A stretch of 64,000 nucleotides of DNA. Origin: Cavia porcellus. Lineage: Eukaryota > Chordata > Mammalia > Rodentia > Caviidae. The notes under the pieces are model-generated. The model saw only the letters and a list, made by a program, of their open reading frames with translations. It ran no database searches and was not told the origin of the DNA. The DNA lies in assembly GCF_034190915.1 (NCBI RefSeq), contig NW_026947502.1:40206785-40270784 (forward strand). Reading direction: 5' to 3'. Positions 11,010 to 23,040 of the stretch are shown one piece after another (within the stretch, counting starts at the first letter, position 1; each line of letters opens with the position of its first letter). Both the position numbers and the translations under genes were made by a program.

Positions 11010-11570
11010 TCTAATTTGTGTGATAAAATATCTGGAAAAGTCAGAGAGGTGAAGGTTTATTTTGATTCACCATTTCAGTTGCTTCTGTCCCTGTCAGCTA
11101 CTTCCGTTGCTATGTTTTTGGCAAGGTGGAATGTCATGGAGAAATGACATGGTGGAGCAGAGGTGTTCACCCTCCAGCAGAGCAGAGCAGGGAGAGAAGA
11201 CAGAGCAAAGAGAGACAGAGAGCAAAATGAGAGAGAGAAATATAGAGGCAGACACAGAGAGAGAAGACAGAAAAAGAAAGCTGCAAACAGAGAGACAGAC
11301 AGACAGAAGCAGAGGACCAAATTTATATTCCAGGGTCATGACCCCTAATCTACTTTCCTCAACCTGGTCCCACTTCCTGTTTCCATCACCTCCCAATAAT
11401 ACCATCAAATTATTATCACATCAATAGATTAATTCACTTGGTAAAGTTAGAGACCTCGTGTTCACTCACTTCTCTAAATGCCTATTAGCTGGCAGTCAGA
11501 CTTTAGCACGAGTTTTAGGGCCATTTCAAATCCAAATTATAAATGTGATAGATCTAAATTACTGACCATA
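11010..11570 (-). mobile_element. MaLR-type LTR, antisense
   Basis: Reads as the reverse strand of a rodent/mammalian MaLR LTR: 'gtgaaggtttattttgattcaccatttcag' at the start, a purine-rich GAGA/GACA middle (11185-11310), 'catcacctcccaataatacca', and an end with 'gggccatttcaaatccaaatt'. The purine-rich core gives misleading Arg/Glu-rich open frames (121 codons at 11062-11427). Confidence 0.6.
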
Positions 11571-12000
11571 AACTTTAAGCAGATGTTGTAACCACACCTC
11601 TAGCATCGCAGCCATAATCTTCCCACTGTTTTCGCAGGTCTAATCAAACAAATCTCTGAATGTATTGCTTTCCCGTGGATTTCTCACATATCTGGTCTAC
11701 TCATATCAACAAGCGTCACGCATCTTTCAAAGTATCTCCCAGGAACAGTGTGTTATCTATTCAAACCATTACAACCACAATCCAGGTAGTCAACATTGCC
11801 TTCTCTATCTCTTTGGCACTTTCACATGCATAGCATAGCCAACCTGGACAATCATTCCCATTATGCTATCTCTAATTTCTTAGTCACTCCAAACTCAGGC
11901 GTTGCTACTGTCCTTTTGGGCAGTTTAGCTCTAGCCAAAGTTGCCATTCAGTGTATTCTCAGACTGGTAAATAAGTAATACTTAACATTCCAATTCTTTC
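11571..12000. other. No gene recognised
   Basis: Unassigned sequence between an LTR and the second ORF1-bearing fragment. Confidence 0.5.
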
Positions 12001-13045
12001 CAGGAAGATGATGGAGTGGAGAATAGTAGAAAAACAGCCTCTCTGAGATTTGATATCTGAATCCTAGAATTTAACATATAAATAAAAGAAGGGTGAAAGT
12101 ACATCTGCTACACTCATCAAGGATCTGAAGTGAGAGCCAAAGTCCACAGAGAAAGTGAAAATATGAACCTCAATGCATAAGAAGGAGGTGGAAAGTGGTG
12201 CTTTCTCCCTGAGCCCTGGCTTGCAGTGCAGGAGGAGAGGCAAACCTGCAGATACAGAGTAACTACTAGTGACCTCAGTGCCTCACTTGGAACCTGGTAG
12301 GGCCCCACCCAGCAACCCCAAGCAGCTATAGAGCTTTGGTGCACAATGTGATATCAGCTGAAGGACTTCATAGCACACTCCATCTAGCTGTTCAGCCTTG
12401 ATATGTCACTCAGCCCACCCAGCAACCACAAGCAGCCAGGAGTTTCACAGTACTATGTGGGGTGTGCTGAAGACCCACCCAGTGTACTGCATAATTTTAG
12501 GAGCCTTTCGGTGCCACTACGGACTTAGTAAGGTCTGACTAATGACCTCCACTCAACGGGGGAAACTCCCTGCCATATGGACAGATATCCTCAACCCAAG
12601 AAGCACCTGAGACTTTGCATTCAGCTTCTACAGGAGGATACAGGAAAACAACAAAGCAAAAGAGCAAAATGCAATCTCAAACCTCCAACTCATCCCAAAC
12701 AAGCTAGGAGACATGGACATGAAGAAAATCTAAGCCACACATCAGAAATATCTGAAATGATAGCAACTGGGTAAAGAAACAACTCCAAGAAACTGTAAAG
12801 GAACTCAGATCAAAAATAATCTCCCAGGTAAAAGGAGAAATGATAAATAAACATAATAAAAGAAATGCTGAACACATCTAAAGAAGACTAGTTAAAAAAT
12901 TGAGGAGCACTGCAAAAAGATGGAAACCTTGAATGAACAATATAAGAAACAGAATGTATTAAAGAGATTCAAAGAGATATCCAGGAAATCAAAACTTCCA
13001 CCTAAAGCTGGCAAAACCAGCTCAATGAAAGTGAAATTAGACTTT
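12001..13045 (+). mobile_element. L1/HAL1-like fragment: 5' region plus partial ORF1
   Basis: From about 12575 to 13040 it aligns by eye with 6990-7400 of the TSD-bounded element: 'caaaatgcaatctcaaac' at the ORF1 start, 'aataatctcccaggtaaaag', 'gaaatgctgaacacat', 'gaacaatataagaaac' and 'agatatccaggaaatcaaaa'. Upstream, 12003 onward resembles an L1 5' end ('ggaagatgatggagtgg', 'cctctctgag'). The 5' region repeats a 'cccacccagcaacc' motif (12304, 12414), but I do not see regular monomers. The match stops mid-ORF1 near 13045, so the copy is broken at its 3' side and no tail or TSD is visible. ORF1 is riddled with stops. Confidence 0.68.
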
Positions 13046-13446
13046 CATCACAGGACCATTGAGCTTGGAGATCACCAGTTGACTGTGTAGGTTTAAAGTC
13101 TGCCCCTCTTCCTTTATTTCTCATATCCAATACTTAGATACTTTCTCTAAAAACGATGGCCCTACATTCACTAAATTACAGCCCCTATATCTGCCTTCCT
13201 AGCATTTTGGCACTTCCAGACCCTCCAACCCAGTTTAACTCTGCATTTTCATAAATGTATACATTGGAATTTGAGGTCATGTATGATAGAAATAAAAGTA
13301 TTGATTGTCCAAAAAATGTCCAACCTGAATAAGTTGGGTATTAATTATCCTTTTTTTCTCAGTTCTCCTTTCCTCCATGTTTTTTTGGCATGTAAACATG
13401 CAATTCTCTTTATCAGGGATTCAAGATTTAATAACGAGTTTGGTTG
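13046..13446. other. No gene recognised
   Basis: Unassigned sequence up to the left arm of the inverted repeat. Confidence 0.5.
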
Positions 13447-14163
13447 CCAGTAAGATGCTTTACCTTAAGGGAATTTGCACAACCAGTCACTATCACCCTT
13501 GCCCCTCTAAAATTGCCATAAGAATATATATGAGCTGGCCTCCATACTACTGGATGAGAAGTATGTAAAAAACTGTGTGGCCACAGTAACTGCAGGAAGA
13601 GCAAACCTTAACCAACCAAAAGCCAGGCCCAAACATATGAATGATTCCAGGTGAGATTAGAGCAACTCAGTTAAGTCCAGTCTAAATTTATCATTGCACA
13701 AACTAAACAAATGCTTATTGCTTAAAGTCACTGTTATGTGAGATGGTTTGTTATGTATGAAGCATTACTGTGGCAATGAATGACAAAAATGAAAATGTAC
13801 AGGTAATTTCAGAGGACATTCAGCCATATCTTGGTCAGAACTAAAGCTTTCACTTCATTGCATCATCTCTTACGGTCTCAAGTCTTGCAATCACATGTCT
13901 ATGTGGTTTACAGACCCCTGAGCTAACAGTTAGAATAGATCAGTTCTGGATACTTTCTCCAGAGAAAGTAGGACTCCATACTGGATGCATGGTGACGATT
14001 CATGGTAACTGACACTGTTAAATGCTCTGGCCTCACAGGTTTTTACATACTTCTCATCAGTAGTATGTAGACCAGCTCATACGTATTCTTACGGCAATTG
14101 TAGAGGGGCAAGGGTGACACTGACTGGTTGTGCAATCTCCCTTAAGATAAAGCATCTTACTGG
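13447..14163. repeat. Large inverted repeat, arms ~138 bp, spacer ~441 bp
   Basis: The left arm 13447-13584 and the right arm 14026-14163 are reverse complements with about 15 differences over 139 aligned positions by my count (about 89% identity). Shared landmarks include 'ccagtaagatgcttta', 'ttgcacaaccagtca', 'cacccttgcccctcta' and 'gatgagaagtatgtaaaaa'. A transcript through it could fold into a long imperfect hairpin with a 441-nt loop. The left arm runs into what looks like an MLT1 LTR 3' part, so the arms may be opposed LTR pieces or a local inverted duplication. Confidence 0.88.
13500..13800 (+). mobile_element. MLT1-like (MaLR) LTR 3' part, sense
   Basis: The order 'ggatgagaag...ggccacagtaactgcagg', 'aaccaaccaaaagccaggcc', 'gaatgattccaggtgag', 'ttgcttaaagtcactgttatgtg' and 'tggtttgttatgta' follows the MLT1 3' region. 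It overlaps the left arm and part of the spacer of the inverted repeat. Confidence 0.5.
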
Positions 14164-14176
14164 TCAAACAAGACTC

Positions 14177-15732
14177 AAGGAGAAAGCAAGGACTGACCCA
14201 GTTTCCTTGCTGCTTTCTGAAACTGGCCAGACAAGTATTTGCCTCAGTAAATCTAGATTCAATAGTCTAGATTCCCAGCACAGGAGACCTTTTCTTATAC
14301 TGACTAGCCACTTTGCAAAAGAATGATCATGCTTTTTAGGGCTTTCCAATGTCCTCTTAAATGTAGGGGTGGGTTAAGGGTACCAAGGTCATAGGAGAAG
14401 TCCTGGAGATACAAATGCAGAAATTTGTGCAGAAAAAGAAGAAACCAGTTAGTACTTTGAAATATTACCCTACAAAATATTTGTGTTTTCTCTCCCTAAA
14501 TGAAACAAAAATTCTTTGAGAACAAGTTCACATTCCAGTTCCCTTTTGAGGTGGTAATAGAGATAGAGAGGAAAAATAAATTTAAAATTGTGACTTCTTT
14601 GATCAAGGGCAGTGACTTAAGCTCTGTTTCCTGAGAAAATATGAGCCATCATGTTCTCTTGCATGATCAAAGATGACAGAAAACAGACAGATGATAGATG
14701 GATAAACTATCAGCTAAATATCATCCACTTACTTAAAGAAATCATAATCTCTCACCCCAGCACATCATGCTTTCACATTAGTAAGTTATTCTTCATGGCA
14801 AAGGCTAATGGATATATGAATAATTTATGTTCAAAGTTCCCCAACATTTTGTTAATAACATACAATCAAAAAGATTACAGTTTTTTTGGACACATGTGAG
14901 TTTGCAGAAGGAATTTCATATCATAAAAAGAAAGGCAACAATAATCTGTATACATCATAAAATGTCCTAGGTCATGTTTGATACTGGGCCTAGTCAGATG
15001 AGAACCACAGCCATCCTCAGTGACAGCAAGGACCCAAGTTCTTCCAATGATGAGAATGGCTGAGTTCATATCAGGAAAACCAGCACAATAAGCTTGTCCA
15101 GGAGAATCAACAGCACCATCTTCCTCTCCAGTTCTCCTTTATGCTATTAGCAACAATCCTCAGGTGGGTCTTCTGCACCCAGAATCACACTGATTCAGTT
15201 CATCTGAGTGTTACAAATTGATCACTAGTTAATCCACCACAGTAGAGGTTTTCTTTATAATCCTTTCTATTTTCTTATGTGCAAATAGACAGGGATATTA
15301 AGAAGTGAGCGCAAACTGTCCCTCAGTACTTTCCTTCAAAAATGGACAAAAATGACTCTCACAAATTATTTGGAAGAAATTAAATTACAGTGCTAGACCT
15401 ATGGAAGGCACTTAGAATAGTGCCTGGTACATCGAGGATATTAGTGTCCCGATCACTGACACCACCAGCAGCAGCATCTTCCATATCATTGTCAAGATTT
15501 CAGACCCAAATCACTAATGAGTCAAAATAAGAAGGCTAGAATACCTCCACATTTGGGAAAGAACTCCAGGCATAGCCAGATGGATACCCAGTGTTTATGG
15601 AATTCTTCAGTTTCAAATACAAGTCATAAGATAACACACACTCTTCCACTAAATTTTTCCTGCTGCCCTAAAATTGTAGATTTTAATTCCTTTAAACTAT
15701 TGCTTTCTTATAGAAATCTTTAAAAAATCTAG

Positions 15733-15733
<1 letters not shown>
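14177..15733. other. No gene recognised; unassigned sequence
   Basis: No open frame above 82 codons. A short piece near 15385-15440 ('gtgctagacctatggaaggcacttag...agtgcctgg') may be a scrap of L2 or MIR. Nothing else is identifiable. Confidence 0.5.

Positions 15734-15766
<33 letters not shown>
15734..15766 (+). repeat. (TA)n microsatellite
   Basis: An alternating AT run of about 33 bp. Confidence 0.95.
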
Positions 15767-15768
<2 letters not shown>

Positions 15769-16769
15769 ATTTGTCTTACAATAAAAGATTATACAGAATT
15801 CCACTTTCAGGAATGCAATAAGGCCTTCTTTGTAAGCAAGTAACTCCAAATATGTCATGTCACTTAAACTCTTACTCGAACTATTTTCCTTGTTCAAAAA
15901 TCCACTTGCCTCACTATTTTTAAATGCAATACATTCCCATCTTCATTCTCTCCCTCTCTTCCAGACACTCTTAACAGCTTGAACTTGCATCCCAAGTGTC
16001 CTCTTTTAGCTTGTACTTTGCACTTTTATTTTGCTCTCATCATGATCCCCTACTGACTCCAATTCCTCCTGATTTCTCTGGACCCTTAGAGCCAATTGTT
16101 CCCCTGTTTCTCTGTTGGGGTGCTCATCTCCCTCCTCGCGTGGCTTCCGTCCTTGAGTGCTGACTCCCTCTGCTCCCTTCTGTTTCATTCACTTCCCCTC
16201 TCACTCCCCGCTTAGCCGCAGACAGTAAGAGTCTGGCTGAAGCTGCTCGCCAACCTTCTTCTCAGCATACAGTTGTTTGCCTGAACGGAACTGAAGCAGT
16301 TCCAATGCTTCTCTTCTCACCAGTGTCTCATGATTTTTACTGCCCTGCTGTGCTGCTCCCGCTTTCTAACCAGAAGCTCCAATCTAAGCAGAATTTTCTC
16401 ACTTCCCCTCCATTTCCCTTTATTCATCTTTCTCACTTCTGTGGGAGCTCTTAAACATCTCATGACAGTCTAGTTTGCAACAGAATTCTCTCTTCTAGGC
16501 TTGTAATGTAGTTTACTTCCTTATAGCTTATAAGATAAATAAAATACTTCTTTGAACGTGTACCTTTTGAGTGGAGAACCTGAAGTAAACTCTTAATTTT
16601 GTACAAACATGCAAACTTGTGCAAACCTGCATCTAGATCTCGGGAGGTATGTTTCATAGAGTTCATAGAGTTTCAATACAGAAAGCCATTGAGGAAGAGC
16701 AACGCTCCCACTAATTTCTTGCTTGAATAAAATGATCTCTTCATAATGTCGGTGGCAAAATTGTGATCT
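15767..16769. other. No gene recognised
   Basis: Pyrimidine-rich in places (about 15940-16450) but with no family I recognise and no open frame above 68 codons. Confidence 0.5.
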
Positions 16770-17330
16770 GTTGTCTCAGTTATGTTTGCTGTGTAAAAAA
16801 TAATATTAAATTCAGCAACATAAAACAACCACCACATATGCTGTTGGGCTTCATAAATCAGAAATCTAGAAAGGAAATGGCTCTTTTCTGTGGCACAATG
16901 TCCAAAGCTTCCATGAGGAGACTCAAACAGCAGAGCTGAAGGAATAGAGGCTGGAAAATTGATCTTCCCAACAGTGACTTCATTTATAAGTCTAGTAGGT
17001 TTTTTGAGCAACCCAAACTTTAAGCATGGTGCCCTTCGAATAGCCAGACTTCAGAAGTGTTGATGTGAAACATCCAAATGTGGAGATCTTATTCATAAAG
17101 CAGAATCTGTGTGACATCTTATGATTTAATTGTAAGGGCCGCAGATTATCCTCCCCAATCCACTGGCTGAAGTAGTTGCAGTTTGTTCAGATTCCAAAAA
17201 GAAGCATTAGGCTACACCTCTTAACAGGGAGAACAGTGAGGCCACACTGTAGAAGAGTGTGAAGATGAGTTACAGTCACCATCATGGGAAATGCCATCAT
17301 TCCCATGTCTCCTTCTGACTCTAAAGTCTG
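16770..17330 (-). mobile_element. MLT1-like LTR, antisense (tentative)
   Basis: 'gttatgtttgctgtgtaaaaaat', 'agcaacataaaacaacc' and 'ggcttcataaatcagaaatct' resemble the reverse strand of MLT1-class LTRs ('gctgtgtaacaaattacc ... cttaaaacaac ... aggtcagaagtc'). The inner boundary is vague. Confidence 0.42.
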
Positions 17331-17594
17331 ATGCCAAGTGTCATTTAGATGCTTAGTCAGTGTATAGTTAGTATTTAGCCTCTACTGTTAAGGAAACAAT
17401 TTCAGAAATGTGAAGAAGTGGCCCTTTTGTATACGTAATACAGCAAGCAGACAGTGTAAACCCATCTTGTTCAAACATCAGATGCGTGTCACTGAATGCT
17501 GTCTCGTAAATATAACAAGAATCCAAAAAAGCAGGTGTGATTGAAAGTCAGAGTAATCCAAGAGAGCAGAACTAAATTGTAGAACTAAATTTAC

Positions 17595-17755
17595 TGACCC
17601 TCCATGGTTTATATTATGTCATTTAATCTTAAAATAATGCTGAGAAATAAATGTCACAATGTTTATTTTGTATATCATTAAACTGAGCTTGAAAGTAGTT
17701 TAAGAAACTGGCCCCAAATCCCGTAGTTCATCATCTCAGTCTTGATGCAACACTA
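17595..17755 (+). mobile_element. MIR SINE fragment, sense
   Basis: 'tatgtcatttaatcttaaaataat', 'gtttattttgtatatcattaaactgagcttgaaagtagtttaagaaactggcccc' keeps the spacing of the MIR core and 3' part (fall-off near 17750). Confidence 0.5.
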
Positions 17756-19144
17756 GAAGATGTAAAACCAGATCGAACTGGGTTGAAATTGGGTTCTACG
17801 TGCCAAATTTTCCTGTCTAAGACCAACAAAGAGGCCGTTACTAGCTTAGAAGACAGCGTTAGTAAGAGGAGAAGATGAGAGTGCAGATAAATGAGGAGCA
17901 CAGCAGCGGGGCTTGGAGGGGCCATTGCCTAAGCTGCCCAGAGAAGAGCTCCTGGTAGGTTGACGAAAGTTAAATTTTGTCCAGTGTAACAAAATCCGCA
18001 TGTAACATATAGCTTGAGGTTTCTCTTGTTCACCAGATAAAAAGGATACTTGCAGGCACTGACAGCTGCCAATCTCTATCATGGTTTTCCTAAGCACACA
18101 GTCCTTCCAATCTCTTAGGTCACTTGTGGCACTGGGGTAAAAGACCTGATTCCTGACTGTTACTATGCAAGTTGCTGTTGTGGCTTAAACTTTGCTTTCA
18201 TGAAATATTTCACAGTAATGTAGCAACTATTACTCTTTATCCACAATGAGGAAATGGGTAATAATCAACATAATTGTCACTTGAAAAATGAAGACACTGG
18301 CCTTTAAAGTCAGCTATTATTATAATCTGAAGCTCTTTGTCAAATCCCGAGCTCCACACGCATTTCATTCTTTTTAATGATTTAAAAGTGTTGACATTCA
18401 TGTGATTTTCTAAAATTTCATAATACCGTGGCTCTCTGCTATCAGTTTTAATTCACAGTTACATTTTTGAAATGATTGCTGTCATGATGAAGAATCCAGA
18501 GGGCACTGGCATGGCAGAAAGGGGAGCTGAGTCAAAGATAAAAGCATTCTTCCTTTGTGGCTCAGCTTCACTCAGCACGTATTTTTTGATTGTCCTTGTG
18601 ATGAGAAGGTCTTAAATCTTTCGAGGACAAAGAACCTGGAGCATGGGGCCATGCGAGACCCTGTGGGATATTTAAATTGCATCAAAGCTCTGCACTCAAC
18701 TGAGAAACATTCCCCTGCTTGTAGACAAATGCAGGAAAATCTTGAAATGGAAAGGAGGATTCCTGAAGAGGGCAGAAGGCTCTGGAGGAAGCTGGAGTGA
18801 GCGTTGTGTCAGATCTCTTCACTGTGTGTTAGGCTCCGAAAAGCTCAACCCTCCCTGCCAACATTGCATTCTGACTGGTGCATGTGGCCCTGTAGCTACC
18901 TCAGCTGTGATTCCTGATGCTAGGACTCAGGCTGTGGGAACTATTTAGCTGTGCTCAGCAAGTGTCCCTTCTTCCCTCTACAATGTAGACATTCTTCCTA
19001 AAGGTAGGAGGAACGTGTTTCTTCCCAAAAGATGTCAGCTACAGTCACTTAACCTGTGCCCTCAAGGCAGGGTTTCATTCCCCTGCTATTTCTAGGGGAA
19101 ATAGCCCAGCCCAGTTAAGGAGAACTTGATCTTGCTCTCCAAAT
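17756..19144. other. No gene recognised; unassigned sequence
   Basis: Short open frames only, 83 codons or fewer. No recognisable exon, RNA gene or repeat. Confidence 0.55.
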
Positions 19145-19430
19145 GTACTTTCTCAGAACCTGTGGTATTAACAATGATAATGATATGAATAACTGATGTT
19201 TACTTAACATATACTAAGTTCTAGGCACCAATAAGAGTATGGTATGCTTATCTTACTGAATCCTCACCATGAACCTAAAGAGTTCCTCTTAATATTATTA
19301 TTCTTTACTGATGAGGAAAGGAGACTCTAAAAGATGTGCCGAGTCAGCTGTGGGCCACAGGGTAGCATTTCAAACCCTGGCCTCTTACACCCATGCTCTT
19401 CACCCCATGCCGGTCTGTCTTACAGACTAT
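19145..19430 (+). mobile_element. Near full-length MIR SINE, sense
   Basis: Carries most of the MIR consensus in order: 'aataactgatgtttacttaac', 'ctaagttctaggcacc', 'cttactgaatcctcaccatgaacc', 'attattctttactgatgaggaaag', 'gtgccgagtcagctgtgggccacagggtagcatttcaaacc'. The length of about 285 bp fits a complete MIR. Confidence 0.8.
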
Positions 19431-21690
19431 GAGTGGCCACAACCTTTGTTCAGATGAGGGCCAGATGATCCAGAAGAAAAAGAAAAGGGAAAAATATGGC
19501 ACTGAGAGAGGTACTATTAGGAAGTTGAAGACATAATGAATCTTTACCCTGTTCTGTAGACCAAAGACTTATCTCAAAATAAGATAACCATAAAGAACAT
19601 AATAAGTGCACAATAAAAAAGACCTACTGTCACCAAATAATCCATCAGACATCCCAGAGATATAGAAGATATTTCCAAAAATATTAATGTTCATAAATTT
19701 CCTATTAGCTGTAGTTTCTTCATGAATTGTGGCCATGCACAGTTTTGTATGAACACTGGTTTATTCTTGATCAGAATAGAGACAAAGTTAACAACAGACA
19801 GAGCTTATTTGATCACAAAGTAATTCACTCTGCCTGGAACTGTGTAAAGACTGCAATTCATACCTCAGCACTGATCCCTGTTCCTGGTGGGCCCCTGTAC
19901 AATCTCAGATTTTAAGCAGGCCTCTGAATGATAATCCAGGCTTAGTGAATGTATGCATGGCCAATATAAGAAAGTGGAAAAAAACAACGCATGACAGAAG
20001 CTTAGAGACGAGACTTTACCAAGACTCTTGAATGTTCTGCCCACTTTCCCCTTTGCTCACAAGAATGATGTTTGCACCACTTGTAAAGCTGAATCACCTT
20101 CCTGGAGACTATTTTTGCCTCACTTTTAGGCCTTAAGGTTCTTTATCAAGTGGGCTTTGAGCTCCAACAAACCACACACAAGATACTTTCCAGCTTTCCC
20201 CAAGGCCAGGCAGAGGGAGATCACTTACTGCTAATTACAGATGCTTTCTGTCATAATGGACCAGATTTTCAAAAAGGTCTCAACTGCAAAGCTCCCAAAT
20301 GCCACACACAACCTTGGTAATGGTCCATGCAAATTGAGTACTGTGTGTGCTCCGTTCCAAGGACTGCCTTTGAAAATTTAGTCCCATAACTACAAACAAT
20401 TTGTAGCATCGTAATCTGTCATCGTTAGCAATAATGCTTGACTTGGTGCTCAACATTCTTATTAACCATGCAATTATGAATGCAGACAATGTTTAATCAC
20501 TATTACACAAGTACAGCTGTGTTGTTGGGGGCTTGTCATTTACTGCTCATTAATGATTGATTTTTTTAACCATCTAGATTCTTTCCATGAGAACAGTAGA
20601 TTAATTACAAAGAATTCATTATTGGTCATTAAATGATACTAAAATGGAAATCTTTATAACTAGGTCCTGTCATACTGCATTTAGGTGAACTGAACTATGT
20701 GGGGTGGAAACCAAAATTTTTCCAGATTCTAGCTAGGAGGTTAACTTGAGAAGAGGTGGAGGAGAGAAATTAAGAAAAAAATCTTTCTTTTTGCTGTAAT
20801 AAAACACTGATTACATTTTACAGTGACAATAATTTATCTCAAATAATTATTTTAGCTATTGTTCAGCTTTTTTAAGGGCTGTCTGAACTCTGGGTACTAA
20901 TCAATTTCGTGCAGATTAATAATAATGGGATATTTTGAAAACTTATAGCAGTTTCTCCAGACCTCTTGTACATAGGAGACATGAATTCCTTCCCAGCATT
21001 GTACTCTTAATTAAAGATGAGTCAAGGCAGTATTTTATAGCTAACTTCCCTTGTCCCTTGGATGCAAAGAACTGGATCCTGCTCCATCAAATGTCTCCTG
21101 TAGATGCTGTTATGAAATGCATTTGTCCAACTGCCTACTTACAATGATAATAAAATTTAAACCCTGTTACAGCATTAGGGAGGTCAGACTATTCAAGGTC
21201 GTGCCCTCCCTAGAGATCTACTTCCAATGCTGTTTGAGCTCATATCTAGGGTCTTTATTTCCTCACTTGCTCAGTAGCTTCCATTATCCAGATCTGAGGG
21301 AAGAGATTTTTTTTAATTACACCTCTTCACTCTTCTGTTCCTGCACCCCCTTACTCTGGGGTCTCTAAGAAGTATCTGTCTCAGTTTTTTCCAATATTTT
21401 TAATTATTCCAATAATAATTGCAATATATGTTCATTTTAGAATTACACAAGGCACATAGAAACCATTCATAGTTTTATTCCAAGAAATAACCAGTGCTAA
21501 TTTATTATATTTGCTTCTCGTGTTCCTTCTCACAGTATTTGGGGGGGGGCAAGACCTTGAATGTTGCATATCTTCCCTGTGTTCAATTTCCACTTCTTTA
21601 AAATAGGGAAATAAAGTGATTATGAAGACTATATAAATTAATGTTTGGTAAGCATACAGAGAAATGTCCAACACAAATTATAAGCTATGC
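19431..21690. other. No gene recognised; unassigned sequence
   Basis: AT-rich. The longest frame is 105 codons (21051-21368) with no family resemblance. The stretch from about 21370 to 21640 has the feel of an old LINE or DNA-transposon remnant, but I cannot name it. Confidence 0.5.
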
Positions 21691-22485
21691 AGCTATTTTT
21701 CATGGTGCCTCATAGGCAGTCAGCTGCACCAAGATGAAGTTGAATCTTTTCCAGACACTGACTGCCAGCGACTCATTTCTGTGAATGATGAACACAAACT
21801 TTGAGCTTTTTATGAGAAGCATATAGCCACAGAATTTGCTTCTGACACTCTGGGAGAAGAACACAAGGATTATGTAGTTCAGATCAATGGTGGAAATAAT
21901 AAGTTTTTCTAAGAAAAAGGTTGTCTTGACTCACAGCTCTGTGGACTTGCTACTGTCCATGGCCAAGGAGAACCATAAAGAGAAACCACAACTCTGTCCC
22001 TGAGGACATTTTGGGTATCAGTCTGAGCACTTTGAATTTGATTGTTGTAAAAGGTGATGGGTGATGGGGGCATAAAAATATTATTGGACTGATTAACGCT
22101 ACTGTGCCTTATTCTGGGACCCAAACAGCTATCCATACATTAAAACTTTTCAATCTCTCTAAATAATATGACAGGTAAAACCACATTAGCTAAAAGTTCT
22201 TAACAAGAAAGCCATGAAATCCAGGACCAAAATATCAAGATTCAGGATCTTGTTACTCCAAGTGTCCTACAACACAAACACTGCTGTGATACTCTCAAGA
22301 AAAAGTACTAAGAAAAAATGAGGAGGCTGTAGATTATGCTAATCTTTCACCCTAAAGAATGTAGGCAACTCAAGAAAAACAGCAGGAAAAGACTGCCAAG
22401 AGACACAGACTGTCCTTGCTGATATCTTCTGCTGTTAAACTTGAGTCTTGTCAAAACTAAGAATTTTTACAAGTTGTAAATAATA
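21691..22485 (+). pseudogene. Processed pseudogene of ribosomal protein S6 (RPS6)
   Basis: The parent encodes a 249-residue 40S ribosomal protein that is phosphorylated at its C-terminus. The copy keeps a remnant of the 5' UTR ('tggtgcctcataggcagtcagctg'), the start at 21734 ('MKLN'), later frames equivalent to the Glu-Arg-Lys-Leu-Arg, 'LGEE' and 'GGN' regions, the 'LFNLS' segment near 22150, the 'QDLVTPSVLQHKH' region near 22245 (parent-like QRLVTPRVLQHKR) and the Ser-rich end before a stop at 22458-22460. No introns, so it is a retrocopy. ATG to stop is 727 nt against 750 in the parent, with several frameshifts and early stops (the first about 17 codons in). A short 3' tail is present. Non-functional. 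Confidence 0.87.
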
Positions 22486-22597
22486 TCACATCTCACAAAA
22501 GAGCTTTTCACATTGTAGCTACCATAGTTCCATAAATCATTGACTGAGAAATAGTAATAGGAACATTCAAAATGCCTCCATTTTGAATTGAGTATAG

Positions 22598-23040
22598 TAG
22601 TATGTTTTCTCTTATCATAGCAAAATACCTGAGATGGGGTACTTATAAAAGAAAGTATTTATTAGTTCATAGCTTTGGAAGGTAAAAGTCTGACATTAGA
22701 CAGTTTCTAGTGTGGTCTCCCTAAGTCACATGGCAAAGAAGCAGAGAGAGAACCAACCATTGCATCACGAGGCTAGGCTTTGTGGAGTGCCATGCTTAAG
22801 AACAAGTCCCTCTCCTGAAAATTAACTCATTTTGTGGAATATGCATTAAACCCTTTTGAGTACTATGTCCCCAGAGGTGTAACCATCTCCCATGAGGTCT
22901 CGCCTCTTCCAGGCCCTACTGCTCCTTAAACACTGCTATGTCAGAGACCAAATCCTCCATACACGAACCTCTAGCATACAGACCACCTCCAAATCTTAGA
23001 ACTTCCTCCTCAGCCCCTTGGACTCACATCCTTCTTATAG
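22598..23040 (-). mobile_element. MaLR-type LTR, antisense
   Basis: Starts with 'tatcatagcaaaatacctgagatggggtacttataaaagaaagtatttattag', the reverse of a MaLR 3' end. Later 'gcatcacgaggctaggc', 'ccccagaggtgtaacca' and 'ccaaatcctccatacacgaacc' follow the usual antisense order. Confidence 0.62.

Noticed and set aside
11062..11427. 121-codon Arg/Glu-rich frame
   Set aside because: Produced by the purine-rich core of an antisense MaLR LTR.
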